Below are positions 1 to 13,361 of a stretch of DNA of 64,000 nt, in pieces. The stretch comes from Aphrocallistes beatrix. Lineage: Eukaryota; Porifera; Hexactinellida; Sceptrulophora; Aphrocallistidae. Numbering within the stretch: the first letter of the stretch is position 1; the number at the start of each line of letters is the position of its first letter. The position numbers were made by a program, and so were the translations under genes. The notes below the pieces were generated by a model. It had not been told where the DNA came from and ran no database searches. It saw only the letters and a program-made list of their open reading frames with translations. Where the stretch lies: assembly GCA_963281255.1 (NCBI GenBank), contig OY725490.1, forward strand, positions 1-64,000, written 5' to 3'.

Positions 1-3000
1 GCTTTACTACCCCAAAAGCCTACCTTCTCCTCCAATCACACGATTCCATTCTTAAAATGCCATCTCGACACACACTCACCGACAAAATGCACCCTTTCAA
101 CGCCTTTTCGACACCATTTCCACTCAAAATGCCTCGATTTCGCTTTCTCCTCATTCGCTTTACTACCCCAAAAGCCTACCTTCTTCCTCCAATCACACGA
201 TTCCATTCTTAAAATGCCATCTCGACACACCACTCACCGACAAAATGCACCCTTTCAACGCCTTTTCGACACCATTTCCAACTCAAAATGCCTCGATTTC
301 GCTTTCTCCTCATTCGCTTTACTACCCCAAAAGCCTACCTTCTTCCTCCAATCACACGATTCCATTCTTAAAATGCCATCTCGACACACACTCACCGACA
401 AAATGCACCCTTTCAACGCCTTTTCGACACCATTTCCAACTCAAAATGCCTCGATTTCGCTTTCTCCTCATTCGCTTTACTACCCCAAAAGCCTACCTTC
501 TTCCTCCAATCACACGATTCCATTCTTAAAATGCCATCTCGACACACACTCACCGACAAAATGCACCCTTTCAACGCCTTTTCGACACCATTTCCAACTC
601 AAAATGCCTCGATTTCGCTTTCTCCTCATTCGCTTTACTACCCCAAAAGCCTACCTTCTTCCTCCAATCACACGATTCCATTCTTAAAATGCCATCTCGA
701 CACACACTCACCGACAAAATGCACCCTTTCAACGCCTTTTCGACACCATTTCCAACTCAAAATGCCTCGATTTCGCTTTCTCCTCATTCGCTTTACTACC
801 CCAAAAGCCTACCTTCTTCCTCCAATCACACGATTCCATTCTTAAAATGCCATCTCGACACACACTCACCGACAAAATGCACCCTTTCAACGCCTTTTCG
901 ACACCATTTCCAACTCAAAATGCCTCGATTTCGCTTTCTCCTCATTCGCTTTACTACCCCAAAAGCCTACCTTCTTCCTCAATCACACGATTCCATTCTT
1001 AAAATGCCATCTCGACACACACTCACCGACAAAATGCACCCTTTCAACGCCTTTTCGACACCATTTCCAACTCAAAATGCCTCGATTTCGCTTTCTCCTC
1101 ATTCGCTTTACTACCCCAAAAGCCTACCTTCTTCCTCCAATCACACGATTCCATTCTTAAAATGCCATCTCGACACACACTCACCGACAAAATGCACCCT
1201 TTCAACGCCTTTTCGACACCATTTCCAACTCAAAATGCCTCGATTTCGCTTTCTCCTCATTCGCTTTACTACCCCAAAAGCCTACCTTCTTCCTCCAATC
1301 ACACGATTCCATTCTTAAAATGCCATCTCGACACACACTCACCGACAAAATGCACCCTTTCAACGCCTTTTCGACACCATTTCCAACTCAAAATGCCTCG
1401 ATTTCGCTTTCTCCTCATTCGCTTTACTACCCCAAAAGCCTACCTTCTTCCTCCAATCACACGATTCCATTCTTAAAATGCCATCTCGACACACACTCAC
1501 CGACAAAATGCACCCTTTCAACGCCTTTTCGACACCATTTCCAACTCAAAATGCCTCGATTTCGCTTTCTCCTCATTCGCTTTACTACCCCAAAAGCCTA
1601 CCTTCTTCCTCCAATCACACGATTCCATTCTTAAAATGCCATCTCGACACACACTCACCGACAAAATGCACCCTTTCAACGCCTTTTCGACACCATTTCC
1701 AACTCAAAATGCCTCGATTTCGCTTTCTCCTCATTCGCTTTACTACCCCAAAAGCCTACCTTCTTCCTCCAATCACACGATTCCATTCTTAAAATGCCAT
1801 CTCGACACACACTCACCGACAAAATGCACCCTTTCAACGCCTTTTCGACACCATTTCCAACTCAAAATGCCTCGATTTCGCTTTCTCCTCATTCGCTTTA
1901 CTACCCCAAAAGCCTACCTTCTTCCTCCAATCACACGATTCCATTCTTAAAATGCCATCTCGACACACACTCACCGACAAAATGCACCCTTTCAACGCCT
2001 TTTCGACACCATTTCCAACTCAAAATGCCTCGATTTCGCTTTCTCCTCATTCGCTTTACTACCCCAAAAGCCTACCTTCTTCCTCCAATCACACGATTCC
2101 ATTCTTAAAATGCCATCTCGACACACACTCACCGACAAAATGCACCCTTTCAACGCCTTTTCGACACCATTTCCAACTCAAAATGCCTCGATTTCGCTTT
2201 CTCCTCATTCGCTTTACTACCCCAAAAGCCTACCTTCTTCCTCCAATCACACGATTCCATTCTTAAAATGCCATCTCGACACACACTCACCGACAAAATG
2301 CACCCTTTCAACGCCTTTTCGACACCATTTCCAACTCAAAATGCCTCGATTTCGCTTTCTCCTCATTCGCTTTACTACCCCAAAAGCCTACCTTCTTCCT
2401 CCAATCACACGATTCCATTCTTAAAATGCCATCTCGACACACACTCACCGACAAAATGCACCCTTTCAACGCCTTTTCGACACCATTTCCAACTCAAAAT
2501 GCCTCGATTTCGCTTTCTCCTCATTCGCTTTACTACCCCAAAAGCCTACCTTCTTCCTCCAATCACACGATTCCATTCTTAAAATGCCATCTCGACACAC
2601 ACTCACCGACAAAATGCACCCTTTCAACGCCTTTTCGACACCATTTCCAACTCAAAATGCCTCGATTTCGCTTTCTCCTCATTCGCTTTACTACCCCAAA
2701 AGCCTACCTTCTTCCTCCAATCACACGATTCCATTCTTAAAATGCCATCTCGACACACACTCACCGACAAAATGCACCCTTTCAACGCCTTTTCGACACC
2801 ATTTCCAACTCAAAATGCCTCGATTTCGCTTTCTCCTCATTCGCTTTACTACCCCAAAAGCCTACCTTCTTCCTCCAATCACACGATTCCATTCTTAAAA
2901 TGCCATCTCGACACACACTCACCGACAAAATGCACCCTTTCAACGCCTTTTCGACACCATTTCCAACTCAAAATGCCTCGATTTCGCTTTCTCCTCATTC

Positions 3001-6000
3001 GCTTTACTACCCCAAAAGCCTACCTTCTTCCTCCAATCACACGATTCCATTCTTAAAATGCCATCTCGACACACACTCACCGACAAAATGCACCCTTTCA
3101 ACGCCTTTTCGACACCATTTCCAACTCAAAATGCCTCGATTTCGCTTTCTCCTCATTCGCTTTACTACCCCAAAAGCCTACCTTCTTCCTCCAATCACAC
3201 GATTCCATTCTTAAAATGCCATCTCGACACACACTCACCGACAAAATGCACCCTTTCAACGCCTTTTCGACACCATTTCCAACTCAAAATGCCTCGATTT
3301 CGCTTTCTCCTCATTCGCTTTACTACCCCAAAAGCCTACCTTCTTCCTCCAATCACACGATTCCATTCTTAAAATGCCATCTCGACACACACTCACCGAC
3401 AAAATGCACCCTTTCAACGCCTTTTCGACACCATTTCCAACTCAAAATGCCTCGATTTCGCTTTCTCCTCATTCGCTTTACTACCCCAAAAGCCTACCTT
3501 CTTCCTCCAATCACACGATTCCATTCTTAAAATGCCATCTCGACACACACTCACCGACAAAATGCACCCTTTCAACGCCTTTTCGACACCATTTCCAACT
3601 CAAAATGCCTCGATTTCGCTTTCTCCTCATTCGCTTTACTACCCCAAAAGCCTACCTTCTTCCTCCAATCACACGATTCCATTCTTAAAATGCCATCTCG
3701 ACACACACTCACCGACAAAATGCACCCTTTCAACGCCTTTTCGACACCATTTCCAACTCAAAATGCCTCGATTTCGCTTTCTCCTCATTCGCTTTACTAC
3801 CCCAAAAGCCTACCTTCTTCCTCCAATCACACGATTCCATTCTTAAAATGCCATCTCGACACACACTCACCGACAAAATGCACCCTTTCAACGCCTTTTC
3901 GACACCATTTCCAACTCAAAATGCCTCGATTTCGCTTTCTCCTCATTCGCTTTACTACCCCAAAAGCCTACCTTCTTCCTCCAATCACACGATTCCATTC
4001 TTAAAATGCCATCTCGACACACACTCACCGACAAAATGCACCCTTTCAACGCCTTTTCGACACCATTTCCAACTCAAAATGCCTCGATTTCGCTTTCTCC
4101 TCATTCGCTTTACTACCCCAAAAGCCTACCTTCTTCCTCCAATCACACGATTCCATTCTTAAAATGCCATCTCGACACACACTCACCGACAAAATGCACC
4201 CTTTCAACGCCTTTTCGACACCATTTCCAACTCAAAATGCCTCGATTTCGCTTTCTCCTCATTCGCTTTACTACCCCAAAAGCCTACCTTCTTCCTCCAA
4301 TCACACGATTCCATTCTTAAAATGCCATCTCGACACACACTCACCGACAAAATGCACCCTTTCAACGCCTTTTCGACACCATTTCCAACTCAAAATGCCT
4401 CGATTTCGCTTTCTCCTCATTCGCTTTACTACCCCAAAAGCCTACCTTCTTCCTCCAATCACACGATTCCATTCTTAAAATGCCATCTCGACACACACTC
4501 ACCGACAAAATGCACCCTTTCAACGCCTTTTCGACACCATTTCCAACTCAAAATGCCTCGATTTCGCTTTCTCCTCATTCGCTTTACTACCCCAAAAGCC
4601 TACCTTCTTCCTCCAATCACACGATTCCATTCTTAAAATGCCATCTCGACACACACTCACCGACAAAATGCACCCTTTCAACGCCTTTTCGACACCATTT
4701 CCAACTCAAAATGCCTCGATTTCGCTTTCTCCTCATTCGCTTTACTACCCCAAAAGCCTACCTTCTTCCTCCAATCACACGATTCCATTCTTAAAATGCC
4801 ATCTCGACACACACTCACCGACAAAATGCACCCTTTCAACGCCTTTTCGACACCATTTCCAACTCAAAATGCCTCGATTTCGCTTTCTCCTCATTCGCTT
4901 TACTACCCCAAAAGCCTACCTTCTTCCTCCAATCACACGATTCCATTCTTAAAATGCCATCTCGACACACACTCACCGACAAAATGCACCCTTTCAACGC
5001 CTTTTCGACACCATTTCCAACTCAAAATGCCTCGATTTCGCTTTCTCCTCATTCGCTTTACTACCCCAAAAGCCTACCTTCTTCCTCCAATCACACGATT
5101 CCATTCTTAAAATGCCATCTCGACACACACTCACCGACAAAATGCACCCTTTCAACGCCTTTTCGACACCATTTCCAACTCAAAATGCCTCGATTTCGCT
5201 TTCTCCTCATTCGCTTTACTACCCCAAAAGCCTACCTTCTTCCTCCAATCACACGATTCCATTCTTAAAATGCCATCTCGACACACACTCACCGACAAAA
5301 TGCACCCTTTCAACGCCTTTTCGACACCATTTCCAACTCAAAATGCCTCGATTTCGCTTTCTCCTCATTCGCTTTACTACCCCAAAAGCCTACCTTCTTC
5401 CTCCAATCACACGATTCCATTCTTAAAATGCCATCTCGACACACACTCACCGACAAAATGCACCCTTTCAACGCCTTTTCGACACCATTTCCAACTCAAA
5501 ATGCCTCGATTTCGCTTTCTCCTCATTCGCTTTACTACCCCAAAAGCCTACCTTCTTCCTCCAATCACACGATTCCATTCTTAAAATGCCATCTCGACAC
5601 ACACTCACCGACAAAATGCACCCTTTCAACGCCTTTTCGACACCATTTCCAACTCAAAATGCCTCGATTTCGCTTTCTCCTCATTCGCTTTACTACCCCA
5701 AAAGCCTACCTTCTTCCTCCAATCACACGATTCCATTCTTAAAATGCCATCTCGACACACACTCACCGACAAAATGCACCCTTTCAACGCCTTTTCGACA
5801 CCATTTCCAACTCAAAATGCCTCGATTTCGCTTTCTCCTCATTCGCTTTACTACCCCAAAAGCCTACCTTCTTCCTCCAATCACACGATTCCATTCTTAA
5901 AATGCCATCTCGACACACACTCACCGACAAAATGCACCCTTTCAACGCCTTTTCGACACCATTTCCAACTCAAAATGCCTCGATTTCGCTTTCTCCTCAT

Positions 6001-9000
6001 TCGCTTTACTACCCCAAAAGCCTACCTTCTTCCTCCAATCACACGATTCCATTCTTAAAATGCCATCTCGACACACACTCACCGACAAAATGCACCCTTT
6101 CAACGCCTTTTCGACACCATTTCCAACTCAAAATGCCTCGATTTCGCTTTCTCCTCATTCGCTTTACTACCCCAAAAGCCTACCTTCTTCCTCCAATCAC
6201 ACGATTCCATTCTTAAAATGCCATCTCGACACACACTCACCGACAAAATGCACCCTTTCAACGCCTTTTCGACACCATTTCCAACTCAAAATGCCTCGAT
6301 TTCGCTTTCTCCTCATTCGCTTTACTACCCCAAAAGCCTACCTTCTTCCTCCAATCACACGATTCCATTCTTAAAATGCCATCTCGACACACACTCACCG
6401 ACAAAATGCACCCTTTCAACGCCTTTTCGACACCATTTCCAACTCAAAATGCCTCGATTTCGCTTTCTCCTCATTCGCTTTACTACCCCAAAAGCCTACC
6501 TTCTTCCTCCAATCACACGATTCCATTCTTAAAATGCCATCTCGACACACACTCACCGACAAAATGCACCCTTTCAACGCCTTTTCGACACCATTTCCAA
6601 CTCAAAATGCCTCGATTTCGCTTTCTCCTCATTCGCTTTACTACCCCAAAAGCCTACCTTCTTCCTCCAATCACACGATTCCATTCTTAAAATGCCATCT
6701 CGACACACACTCACCGACAAAATGCACCCTTTCAACGCCTTTTCGACACCATTTCCAACTCAAAATGCCTCGATTTCGCTTTCTCCTCATTCGCTTTACT
6801 ACCCCAAAAGCCTACCTTCTTCCTCCAATCACACGATTCCATTCTTAAAATGCCATCTCGACACACACTCACCGACAAAATGCACCCTTTCAACGCCTTT
6901 TCGACACCATTTCCAACTCAAAATGCCTCGATTTCGCTTTCTCCTCATTCGCTTTACTACCCCAAAAGCCTACCTTCTTCCTCCAATCACACGATTCCAT
7001 TCTTAAAATGCCATCTCGACACACACTCACCGACAAAATGCACCCTTTCAACGCCTTTTCGACACCATTTCCAACTCAAAATGCCTCGATTTCGCTTTCT
7101 CCTCATTCGCTTTACTACCCCAAAAGCCTACCTTCTTCCTCCAATCACACGATTCCATTCTTAAAATGCCATCTCGACACACACTCACCGACAAAATGCA
7201 CCCTTTCAACGCCTTTTCGACACCATTTCCAACTCAAAATGCCTCGATTTCGCTTTCTCCTCATTCGCTTTACTACCCCAAAAGCCTACCTTCTTCCTCC
7301 AATCACACGATTCCATTCTTAAAATGCCATCTCGACACACACTCACCGACAAAATGCACCCTTTCAACGCCTTTTCGACACCATTTCCAACTCAAAATGC
7401 CTCGATTTCGCTTTCTCCTCATTCGCTTTACTACCCCAAAAGCCTACCTTCTTCCTCCAATCACACGATTCCATTCTTAAAATGCCATCTCGACACACAC
7501 TCACCGACAAAATGCACCCTTTCAACGCCTTTTCGACACCATTTCCAACTCAAAATGCCTCGATTTCGCTTTCTCCTCATTCGCTTTACTACCCCAAAAG
7601 CCTACCTTCTTCCTCCAATCACACGATTCCATTCTTAAAATGCCATCTCGACACACACTCACCGACAAAATGCACCCTTTCAACGCCTTTTCGACACCAT
7701 TTCCAACTCAAAATGCCTCGATTTCGCTTTCTCCTCATTCGCTTTACTACCCCAAAAGCCTACCTTCTTCCTCCAATCACACGATTCCATTCTTAAAATG
7801 CCATCTCGACACACACTCACCGACAAAATGCACCCTTTCAACGCCTTTTCGACACCATTTCCAACTCAAAATGCCTCGATTTCGCTTTCTCCTCATTCGC
7901 TTTACTACCCCAAAAGCCTACCTTCTTCCTCCAATCACACGATTCCATTCTTAAAATGCCATCTCGACACACACTCACCGACAAAATGCACCCTTTCAAC
8001 GCCTTTTCGACACCATTTCCAACTCAAAATGCCTCGATTTCGCTTTCTCCTCATTCGCTTTACTACCCCAAAAGCCTACCTTCTTCCTCCAATCACACGA
8101 TTCCATTCTTAAAATGCCATCTCGACACACACTCACCGACAAAATGCACCCTTTCAACGCCTTTTCGACACCATTTCCAACTCAAAATGCCTCGATTTCG
8201 CTTTCTCCTCATTCGCTTTACTACCCCAAAAGCCTACCTTCTTCCTCCAATCACACGATTCCATTCTTAAAATGCCATCTCGACACACACTCACCGACAA
8301 AATGCACCCTTTCAACGCCTTTTCGACACCATTTCCAACTCAAAATGCCTCGATTTCGCTTTCTCCTCATTCGCTTTACTACCCCAAAAGCCTACCTTCT
8401 TCCTCCAATCACACGATTCCATTCTTAAAATGCCATCTCGACACACACTCACCGACAAAATGCACCCTTTCAACGCCTTTTCGACACCATTTCCAACTCA
8501 AAATGCCTCGATTTCGCTTTCTCCTCATTCGCTTTACTACCCCAAAAGCCTACCTTCTTCCTCCAATCACACGATTCCATTCTTAAAATGCCATCTCGAC
8601 ACACACTCACCGACAAAATGCACCCTTTCAACGCCTTTTCGACACCATTTCCAACTCAAAATGCCTCGATTTCGCTTTCTCCTCATTCGCTTTACTACCC
8701 CAAAAGCCTACCTTCTTCCTCCAATCACACGATTCCATTCTTAAAATGCCATCTCGACACACACTCACCGACAAAATGCACCCTTTCAACGCCTTTTCGA
8801 CACCATTTCCAACTCAAAATGCCTCGATTTCGCTTTCTCCTCATTCGCTTTACTACCCCAAAAGCCTACCTTCTTCCTCCAATCACACGATTCCATTCTT
8901 AAAATGCCATCTCGACACACACTCACCGACAAAATGCACCCTTTCAACGCCTTTTCGACACCATTTCCAACTCAAAATGCCTCGATTTCGCTTTCTCCTC

Positions 9001-11092
9001 ATTCGCTTTACTACCCCAAAAGCCTACCTTCTTCCTCCAATCACACGATTCCATTCTTAAAATGCCATCTCGACACACACTCACCGACAAAATGCACCCT
9101 TTCAACGCCTTTTCGACACCATTTCCAACTCAAAATGCCTCGATTTCGCTTTCTCCTCATTCGCTTTACTACCCCAAAAGCCTACCTTCTTCCTCCAATC
9201 ACACGATTCCATTCTTAAAATGCCATCTCGACACACACTCACCGACAAAATGCACCCTTTCAACGCCTTTTCGACACCATTTCCAACTCAAAATGCCTCG
9301 ATTTCGCTTTCTCCTCATTCGCTTTACTACCCCAAAAGCCTACCTTCTTCCTCCAATCACACGATTCCATTCTTAAAATGCCATCTCGACACACACTCAC
9401 CGACAAAATGCACCCTTTCAACGCCTTTTCGACACCATTTCCAACTCAAAATGCCTCGATTTCGCTTTCTCCTCATTCGCTTTACTACCCCAAAAGCCTA
9501 CCTTCTTCCTCCAATCACACGATTCCATTCTTAAAATGCCATCTCGACACACACTCACCGACAAAATGCACCCTTTCAACGCCTTTTCGACACCATTTCC
9601 AACTCAAAATGCCTCGATTTCGCTTTCTCCTCATTCGCTTTACTACCCCAAAAGCCTACCTTCTTCCTCCAATCACACGATTCCATTCTTAAAATGCCAT
9701 CTCGACACACACTCACCGACAAAATGCACCCTTTCAACGCCTTTTCGACACCATTTCCAACTCAAAATGCCTCGATTTCGCTTTCTCCTCATTCGCTTTA
9801 CTACCCCAAAAGCCTACCTTCTTCCTCCAATCACACGATTCCATTCTTAAAATGCCATCTCGACACACACTCACCGACAAAATGCACCCTTTCAACGCCT
9901 TTTCGACACCATTTCCAACTCAAAATGCCTCGATTTCGCTTTCTCCTCATTCGCTTTACTACCCCAAAAGCCTACCTTCTTCCTCCAATCACACGATTCC
10001 ATTCTTAAAATGCCATCTCGACACACACTCACCGACAAAATGCACCCTTTCAACGCCTTTTCGACACCATTTCCAACTCAAAATGCCTCGATTTCGCTTT
10101 CTCCTCATTCGCTTTACTACCCCAAAAGCCTACCTTCTTCCTCCAATCACACGATTCCATTCTTAAAATGCCATCTCGACACACACTCACCGACAAAATG
10201 CACCCTTTCAACGCCTTTTCGACACCATTTCCAACTCAAAATGCCTCGATTTCGCTTTCTCCTCATTCGCTTTACTACCCCAAAAGCCTACCTTCTTCCT
10301 CCAATCACACGATTCCATTCTTAAAATGCCATCTCGACACACACTCACCGACAAAATGCACCCTTTCAACGCCTTTTCGACACCATTTCCAACTCAAAAT
10401 GCCTCGATTTCGCTTTCTCCTCATTCGCTTTACTACCCCAAAAGCCTACCTTCTTCCTCCAATCACACGATTCCATTCTTAAAATGCCATCTCGACACAC
10501 ACTCACCGACAAAATGCACCCTTTCAACGCCTTTTCGACACCATTTCCAACTCAAAATGCCTCGATTTCGCTTTCTCCTCATTCGCTTTACTACCCCAAA
10601 AGCCTACCTTCTTCCTCCAATCACACGATTCCATTCTTAAAATGCCATCTCGACACACACTCACCGACAAAATGCACCCTTTCAACGCCTTTTCGACACC
10701 ATTTCCAACTCAAAATGCCTCGATTTCGCTTTCTCCTCATTCGCTTTACTACCCCAAAAGCCTACCTTCTTCCTCCAATCACACGATTCCATTCTTAAAA
10801 TGCCATCTCGACACACACTCACCGACAAAATGCACCCTTTCAACGCCTTTTCGACACCATTTCCAACTCAAAATGCCTCGATTTCGCTTTCTCCTCATTC
10901 GCTTTACTACCCCAAAAGCCTACCTTCTTCCTCCAATCACACGATTCCATTCTTAAAATGCCATCTCGACACACACTCACCGACAAAATGCACCCTTTCA
11001 ACGCCTTTTCGACACCATTTCCAACTCAAAATGCCTCGATTTCGCTTTCTCCTCATTCGCTTTACTACCCCAAAAGCCTACCTTCTTCCTCC
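1..11092. repeat. 158-bp satellite array, about 70 tandem copies
   Basis: A 158-base unit repeats head to tail from the first base of the window to 11,092, where it stops abruptly inside a unit. From about 1,000 onward I see no differences between copies. The few differences are single-base insertions or deletions in the first kilobase (near 28, 121, 231 and 979). The + strand is very poor in G: about 12 G against 59 C per unit. The unit has only one in-frame stop per pass and 158 is not a multiple of 3, so every unit starts an open frame of about 104 codons that runs over two units; this is a by-product of the repeat and not coding. The array reaches the window edge, so its true length is unknown. 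A centromeric or subtelomeric satellite is possible, but nothing in the sequence decides it. Confidence 0.97.
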
Positions 11093-11593
11093 GTTCAGCG
11101 GATAATGCATATTATCCTTGATGTCATTATCCATGTTGACTGATGAATAAGCATTTTCGATTTAGTGCTTTGAAAATTATTTCAGTTTTCTAATTTTGTA
11201 ATTTTCGTTTCAAAAACTTAATATATCGTTTATTATGAGATTTTATTTCGCCTACTCATATCTTTTGTGGATAAATCGTTTCTATCGCAACTTGATCACC
11301 ATCGCCACCAAATTGTGCCACTTCTCAAAATTTGAATTCAGTGCGCCTTAATTTAGTGTCACGCAACACAATTTATAATGCTAGAACCCCATATGGACCA
11401 TAAGTGAAAAATACACTTTATCCATCGTGCATATAGGGTTCTATCATAGTAAATTGTGTCGAATGCCCTCAAATTGTGTTTTATACCACAATTTGGCGGC
11501 GGTGGTCGTCATGTTTCGATTAATCAGATTGAACTACAATGCCATTTGAATATCCGAATCAAAATCTCAGAATACCGCGGTATTATCTAATCT
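11093..11593. repeat. AT-rich spacer with a partial copy of a palindromic MITE family
   Basis: No gene is visible. From about 11,285 to 11,575 the sequence resembles the inside and right arm of the TA-flanked element at 20,193-20,587. Both have an inverted core built on CCCATATGGACCAT and its complement, a CACAATTTGG(C/T)GG segment, and a right-hand part ending in AATCAAAATCTCAGAAT. The left terminus is not recognisable, so this is a decayed copy. Confidence 0.55.
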
Positions 11594-12000
11594 TTTAGAG
11601 ACGTCAGTAAAATATCTAAAATAAATACCTTGTAATTATCTAGACAGATACAGTTAATAAAACTAAGTTGGTTGCTACCAATCATCTGCTATCTATAGCA
11701 ATACTACTATACCAGGCGTGTCAAACTGGTAGCCCGCGGGTTGCTCATAGGTGGCCCGCCAGCCAGTTGCAAAAGAATATTATAATTGAATGAATCAGTA
11801 GTTAAAATTTATTTATTTCTATCATGGCCCAGGGAAGAGCTGGGGTAATCAAATTGGCCCATTATCAGATTTGAGTTTGACACACCTGTACTATACTAAT
11901 CCTGTGACTAGAGAACTAATGGGTGATTACTAAATAACGACATGACAAATCTATAGTTTTTTAATACGACTTCTTCTTTCTAGGTGTGAGATATCTCTCA
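11594..12000. mobile_element. Solo LTR of the 23-25 kb gypsy family, split by a MITE
   Basis: Once the inserted MITE (11,713-11,888) and one target duplication are removed, about 223 bases remain. They align from end to end with the LTR at 25,507-25,727: both start in TTAGAGACGTCAGTAAAAT and end in GTGAGAT(A/G)TCTCTCA. No internal retrotransposon sequence lies on either side, as expected for a solo LTR left by recombination between two LTRs. I see no clear target duplication around it. Confidence 0.75.
11713..11888. mobile_element. Non-autonomous hAT MITE (176 bp) with perfect 8-bp TSD
   Basis: The ends are inverted: CAGGCGTGTCAAACT at the left and the complement of CAGGTGTGTCAAACT at the right, 14 of 15 matching. 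Both sides are flanked by TACTATAC (11,705-11,712 and 11,889-11,896), an exact 8-bp target duplication as hAT transposases make. There is no coding capacity. It sits inside the solo LTR and is therefore younger than it. Confidence 0.9.
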
Positions 12001-12033
12001 ACATAACTACTCCACCTCCCATCGTTTATGGGA

Positions 12034-12148
12034 TAAAGTTGATGATGATATTAAGTTTTTCTTAAGTGATCTACATTATGTTCCATTTTTTTGCAGTCCA
12101 TGCGTAATACTTTTCTACCCTGTCCCGCCATGTTCGGCGAAATTCCGC
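12034..12148. repeat. Duplicated flank of the 34-bp VNTR
   Basis: This stretch, beginning AAAGTTGATGATGATATTAA, closely matches 30,263-30,373. In both places it lies upstream of a 34-bp VNTR, but here about 530 bases separate the two and at 30 kb the join is direct. The rest of 12,001-12,675 shows no gene I can support. Confidence 0.75.
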
Positions 12149-12675
12149 GCCCTGCAGTTATCATGGCTCAAGTTGGTAGTATGCTTTTGTAAAATCTTCA
12201 ATTTACTAATATTACTGAATTGTATTTAGCTGAGATAGCTATTCTTCAGAAATGAGACAAGTCGCTGGACTTTTCGACGACTGATCTCGATCCGGAAACT
12301 CTCATTTTCAAAGATGAGTTCTAACTCCATATGAAGGTTCTTATTTCTTATTAGAAGCTCTGCATAAGGACGTCTCTCGCCAGACACAGACAGAACATAT
12401 GCTATGCCTTGAAATCGCAGGCGAGTCTAGGATAGATTCAGCTTTCTTGATCGAATCCTGGTTCTTTGCCATATCTTCCTCGCCACTGAGATCAGGAACT
12501 CTGCCGGTTCTGTGCATGTTAGACGCACTCGCTTAGTGGTAGGTTTGAGATCGTACAATCGCGTATATTTTTTTGTTTTGAATCCGCCTTACGAAGTGAC
12601 GGACATGGCAATCATATCTCTACGACTTAACAATTCTTCAATTAATACGGACAAACAAACAAAAGATGCAATACG

Positions 12676-13361
12676 GATCGAGATGAGATACGAAAAGACA
12701 CGCTATACTGATCGAGATGATATACTAAAAGAGGCGCTATACTGATTGAGATCAGATACGAAGAGACGCTATACTGATCGAGATGAGATACGAAAAGAGA
12801 CGCTTTTCTGATCGAGATGAGATACGAAGAGAGACGCGATACTGATCGAGATGATATACGAAAAGAGGCAATATACTGATCGAGATGATATACTAAAAGA
12901 GTCGCTATACTGATCGATATGATATACTAAAAGAGGCGCTATACTGATCGAGATGATATACTAAAAGAGGCGCTATACTGATCGAGATGATATACGAAAA
13001 GAGGCGCTATACTGATCGAGATGATATACGAAAAGAGACGCTATACTCATCGAGATGAAATACGAAAATATGCGCTATACTCATCGAGATGATATACTAA
13101 AAGAGGCGCTATACTGATCGAGATGATATACGAAAAGAGACGCTATACTGATCGAGATGAGATACGAAAAGAGGCGCTATACTGATCGAGATGAGATACG
13201 AAAAGAGGCGCTATACTGATCGAGATGTTATACGAAAAGAGGCGCTATACTGATCGAGATGAAATACGAAGAGAGACGCGATACTGATCGAGATGATATA
13301 CGAAAAGAGCGCTATACTGATCGAGATGATATACGAAAAGAGCGCTATACTGATCGAGATG
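12676..13361 (+). repeat. 34-bp VNTR, about 20 imperfect copies
   Basis: The unit is close to GATCGAGATGAGATACG followed by GAAAGAGACGCTATACT. Copies vary in length and sequence much more than in the larger array of the same family at 30,373-32,355. The array runs directly into the NLR pseudogene at 13,362 with no spacer. Confidence 0.93.

Noticed and set aside
214-11143. About 70 overlapping open frames of about 104 codons
   Set aside because: They are translations of the 158-bp satellite. Each spans two units in shifting frames, with no start context, domain or splice structure.
12512-12745. Open frame running into the first VNTR
   Set aside because: The coding-like stretch is repeat sequence and shows no domain.
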